53,365 nucleotides of DNA from a virus. Shown in pieces: positions 52,000 to 53,365 of this stretch. The notes under the pieces are model-generated. The model ran no database searches and was not told where the DNA came from. It saw nothing but the letters and a program-made list of their open reading frames with translations. The stretch is from positions 1-53,365 of IMG/VR virus record IMGVR_UViG_3300025674_000056. The stretch is one strand, 5' to 3'. Within the stretch, counting starts at the first letter, position 1. Each line of letters starts with the position of its first letter. Position numbers and translations under genes: made by a program.

Positions 52000-53365
52000 T
52001 TACTTAGGCTCTTTGGGAGGTTCGTCAGCTTCCTCGTCCCCCGCCTCTTCTTCTCCTTTAGGGGGAGGGGGAGGCGCTCCAGCGGGACCTGACGGGACGG
52101 GGGGACCGCCAGCCCCAGGAGCACCTCCCATTTGATTTTGCGCTTGCTCTTCGGTTTGCTTCTTGACGCGGTCTTTCATTTCCTGAACCTGAGCGTCAGT
52201 CATGTTGAAGTATTCTTTGTATAGATACTCGTCATCGAAAAGCTGAAGACCTTTTACAGCCTGAACAATTCGAACCTTTTGCTCGTCAACCTCAAGACGC
52301 CGCTTCTCGAACATATCAGAAGGCGAAGTAAGTTTGATATCAACTGATTCGATCAGGCTTTTCGGCATACCGACAAGCGTAAGATGGCGCTTGAGCAGAA
52401 CGTTGAGACCAAGCTCTACATCACGCTGCAACCGCTGAACAGCCTTGGCAAACTTAACGTCAAGCTGAGATAGGTTTGCTTTACGTTCAGGGGACTTGTC
52501 CTTCTCTACGATGAAGTCCTTCGGAATCTTCAAAGCAGCGAGAAGCTTGTCGCGGAAGTACTTAACGTCGTCGGTTTCGCCCAGGTTCTGAGCACCAGGA
52601 AGAACGTCAATTTTGGTTCCCTGACCGTTACGAATCGGAATAAAGAAGTCCTCTTCTACGGTTAGCGGATTGTACTGGTAGTCGATACTGTTTGTACCTG
52701 CATTCCACATCGGCTGCTTCTTGAACTTGGCTTTGATTCGCTCTACGAAAGCCTCGACCTTGGACTGAGGGAGGTTACCTGTTTCGAGGTAAAAAGCACG
52801 GCGTTCAGGTGCGCGTTGAATCCGATAAATAAGCATCGCATCTTCCATCATCATAAGAGACTTGAAGATGCGAACAGCGTATGCGAGGACGCCTTTTCCG
52901 TAGGGATAATAATCCGAATCAGAGGTCATTCGACGGAAGTGAACAATCTGATCTTTGTTTAGTTTGATGATGTTCTTTTTCTTCTTGTCGGGAATGAACG
53001 TCTGAGAGGCGTCGGTCGCGGATCGACGACTAGGAATCTCTTGCAGGAACTCTTTCAGGTAACCGTATTTATCCTCTACACGGAAGATGTAGTTAGGATT
53101 GAGAACCTTGAGCCTCATGATACCCTTCTCGATATTGTTTAGGTCCACAACGTTTTCAACAAAGCAATCACCGTACTTAGCAACGTTACGAACAATATCC
53201 CAGATGTGCTTATCAAGACGGCACTGCTTGATGAAACGATCTACTTCGCGCTTGAGAACTTGGTTATCCGTGTTTAACTCAAACAGTTCCTGGCGAGTGT
53301 TCTCCTGGGTCGCGTCATCGGAATAGATATCAAGAGCCGCTCCAACTTCAGCCTCTTGATCCATG
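52000..53365 (-). CDS. 20: Portal vertex protein, gp20-like (5' end outside window)
   Basis: At least 454 residues of the portal, the dodecameric ring that nucleates the head and channels DNA. The block YRIQRAPERRAFYLETGNLP (about residues 180-199 of the visible part) is the hallmark of T4 gp20 (RITRAPERRxxYxDTGNxP). Also KYGDCFVENVVDLNNIEKGI and a later DVELGLNVLLKRHL. T4 gp20 is 524 aa; the visible Met at the edge (MDQEAEVGAALDIYSDDATQ) corresponds to an internal position, so roughly 80-100 N-terminal residues lie beyond the window. The C-terminus has a Pro/Gly/Glu-rich tail. The assignment is secure. Confidence 0.95.
   Translation of the reverse strand, partial: MDQEAEVGAALDIYSDDATQENTRQELFELNTDNQVLKREVDRFIKQCRLDKHIWDIVRNVAKYGDCFVENVVDLNNIEKGIMRLKVLNPNYIFRVEDKYGYLKEFLQEIPSRRSATDASQTFIPDKKKKNIIKLNKDQIVHFRRMTSDSDYYPYGKGVLAYAVRIFKSLMMMEDAMLIYRIQRAPERRAFYLETGNLPQSKVEAFVERIKAKFKKQPMWNAGTNSIDYQYNPLTVEEDFFIPIRNGQGTKIDVLPGAQNLGETDDVKYFRDKLLAALKIPKDFIVEKDKSPERKANLSQLDVKFAKAVQRLQRDVELGLNVLLKRHLTLVGMPKSLIESVDIKLTSPSDMFEKRRLEVDEQKVRIVQAVKGLQLFDDEYLYKEYFNMTDAQVQEMKDRVKKQTEEQAQNQMGGAPGAGGPPVPSGPAGAPPPPPKGEEEAGDEEADEPPKEPK

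Overview
The window is a nearly gap-free block of late (virion) genes from a tailed phage with a contractile tail and a T4-type head. The evidence is a set of T4 homologues recognised by eye: portal gp20, protease gp21, scaffold gp22, capsid gp23, neck gp13/gp14, tail terminator gp15, sheath gp18, tube gp19, and baseplate gp5/gp6/gp25/gp26/gp27/gp53 with a gp48/54-type tube initiator. Many proteins are far from T4 in length and sequence, so this is a distant T4-like myovirus with an enlarged baseplate and fibre apparatus. The host cannot be read from the sequence; a Gram-negative host is likely (T4-type machine, a lipoprotein-like signal in one gene). No tRNA, CRISPR, IS element or integrase was seen, and no stretch over 300 bases lacks a gene.

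Layout. Almost everything is on the minus strand, so transcription runs from high to low coordinates. 53.4-50.2 kb: portal (5' end outside the window) and a large acidic head/core-type protein. 50.3-44.7 kb: mixed region where plus-strand replication genes (uvsW, uvsW.1-like, a TOPRIM primase and a small unknown) alternate with minus-strand gp26, a short out-of-frame partner ORF, a virion-type protein and a RecB/Cas4-like nuclease. 44.7-30.3 kb: tail core, with an unknown basic protein, tape measure, tube initiator, gp53, gp27-like hub, a gp5-like spike carrying an extra esterase domain, a lectin-like protein, gp25 and gp6. 30.3-12.1 kb: very large wedge, fibre and appendage proteins (1457, 1208, 192, 1261, 1363 and 575 aa), including two giant paralogues with threonine-rich linkers. 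12.1-7.6 kb: a membrane/lipoprotein-like protein, two charged core-type proteins, gp21, gp22, gp23 and a terminator. 7.6-2.0 kb: neck and tail (gp13, gp14, gp15, gp18, gp19), then a terminator. 1.9-0 kb: a large protein open at the left edge.

The late genes are tightly packed. At least eleven junctions share one base between stop and start (TAATG or TGATG), suggesting translational coupling. Two clear rho-independent terminators follow gp19 and gp23. The most notable observations are: a probable -1 programmed frameshift on a run of seven T joining gp26 to a downstream 63-codon ORF; an SGNH/sialate-acetylesterase-like domain placed after the HxH tip of the central spike; the two giant Thr-linker paralogues that share an N-terminal DNLP-type module with a third protein; a divergent nuclease/primase pair whose start codons abut in CATGATG; and a primase that has lost the cysteines of its zinc motif. 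All assignments come from reading the sequence and memory of the families; no database search was run.
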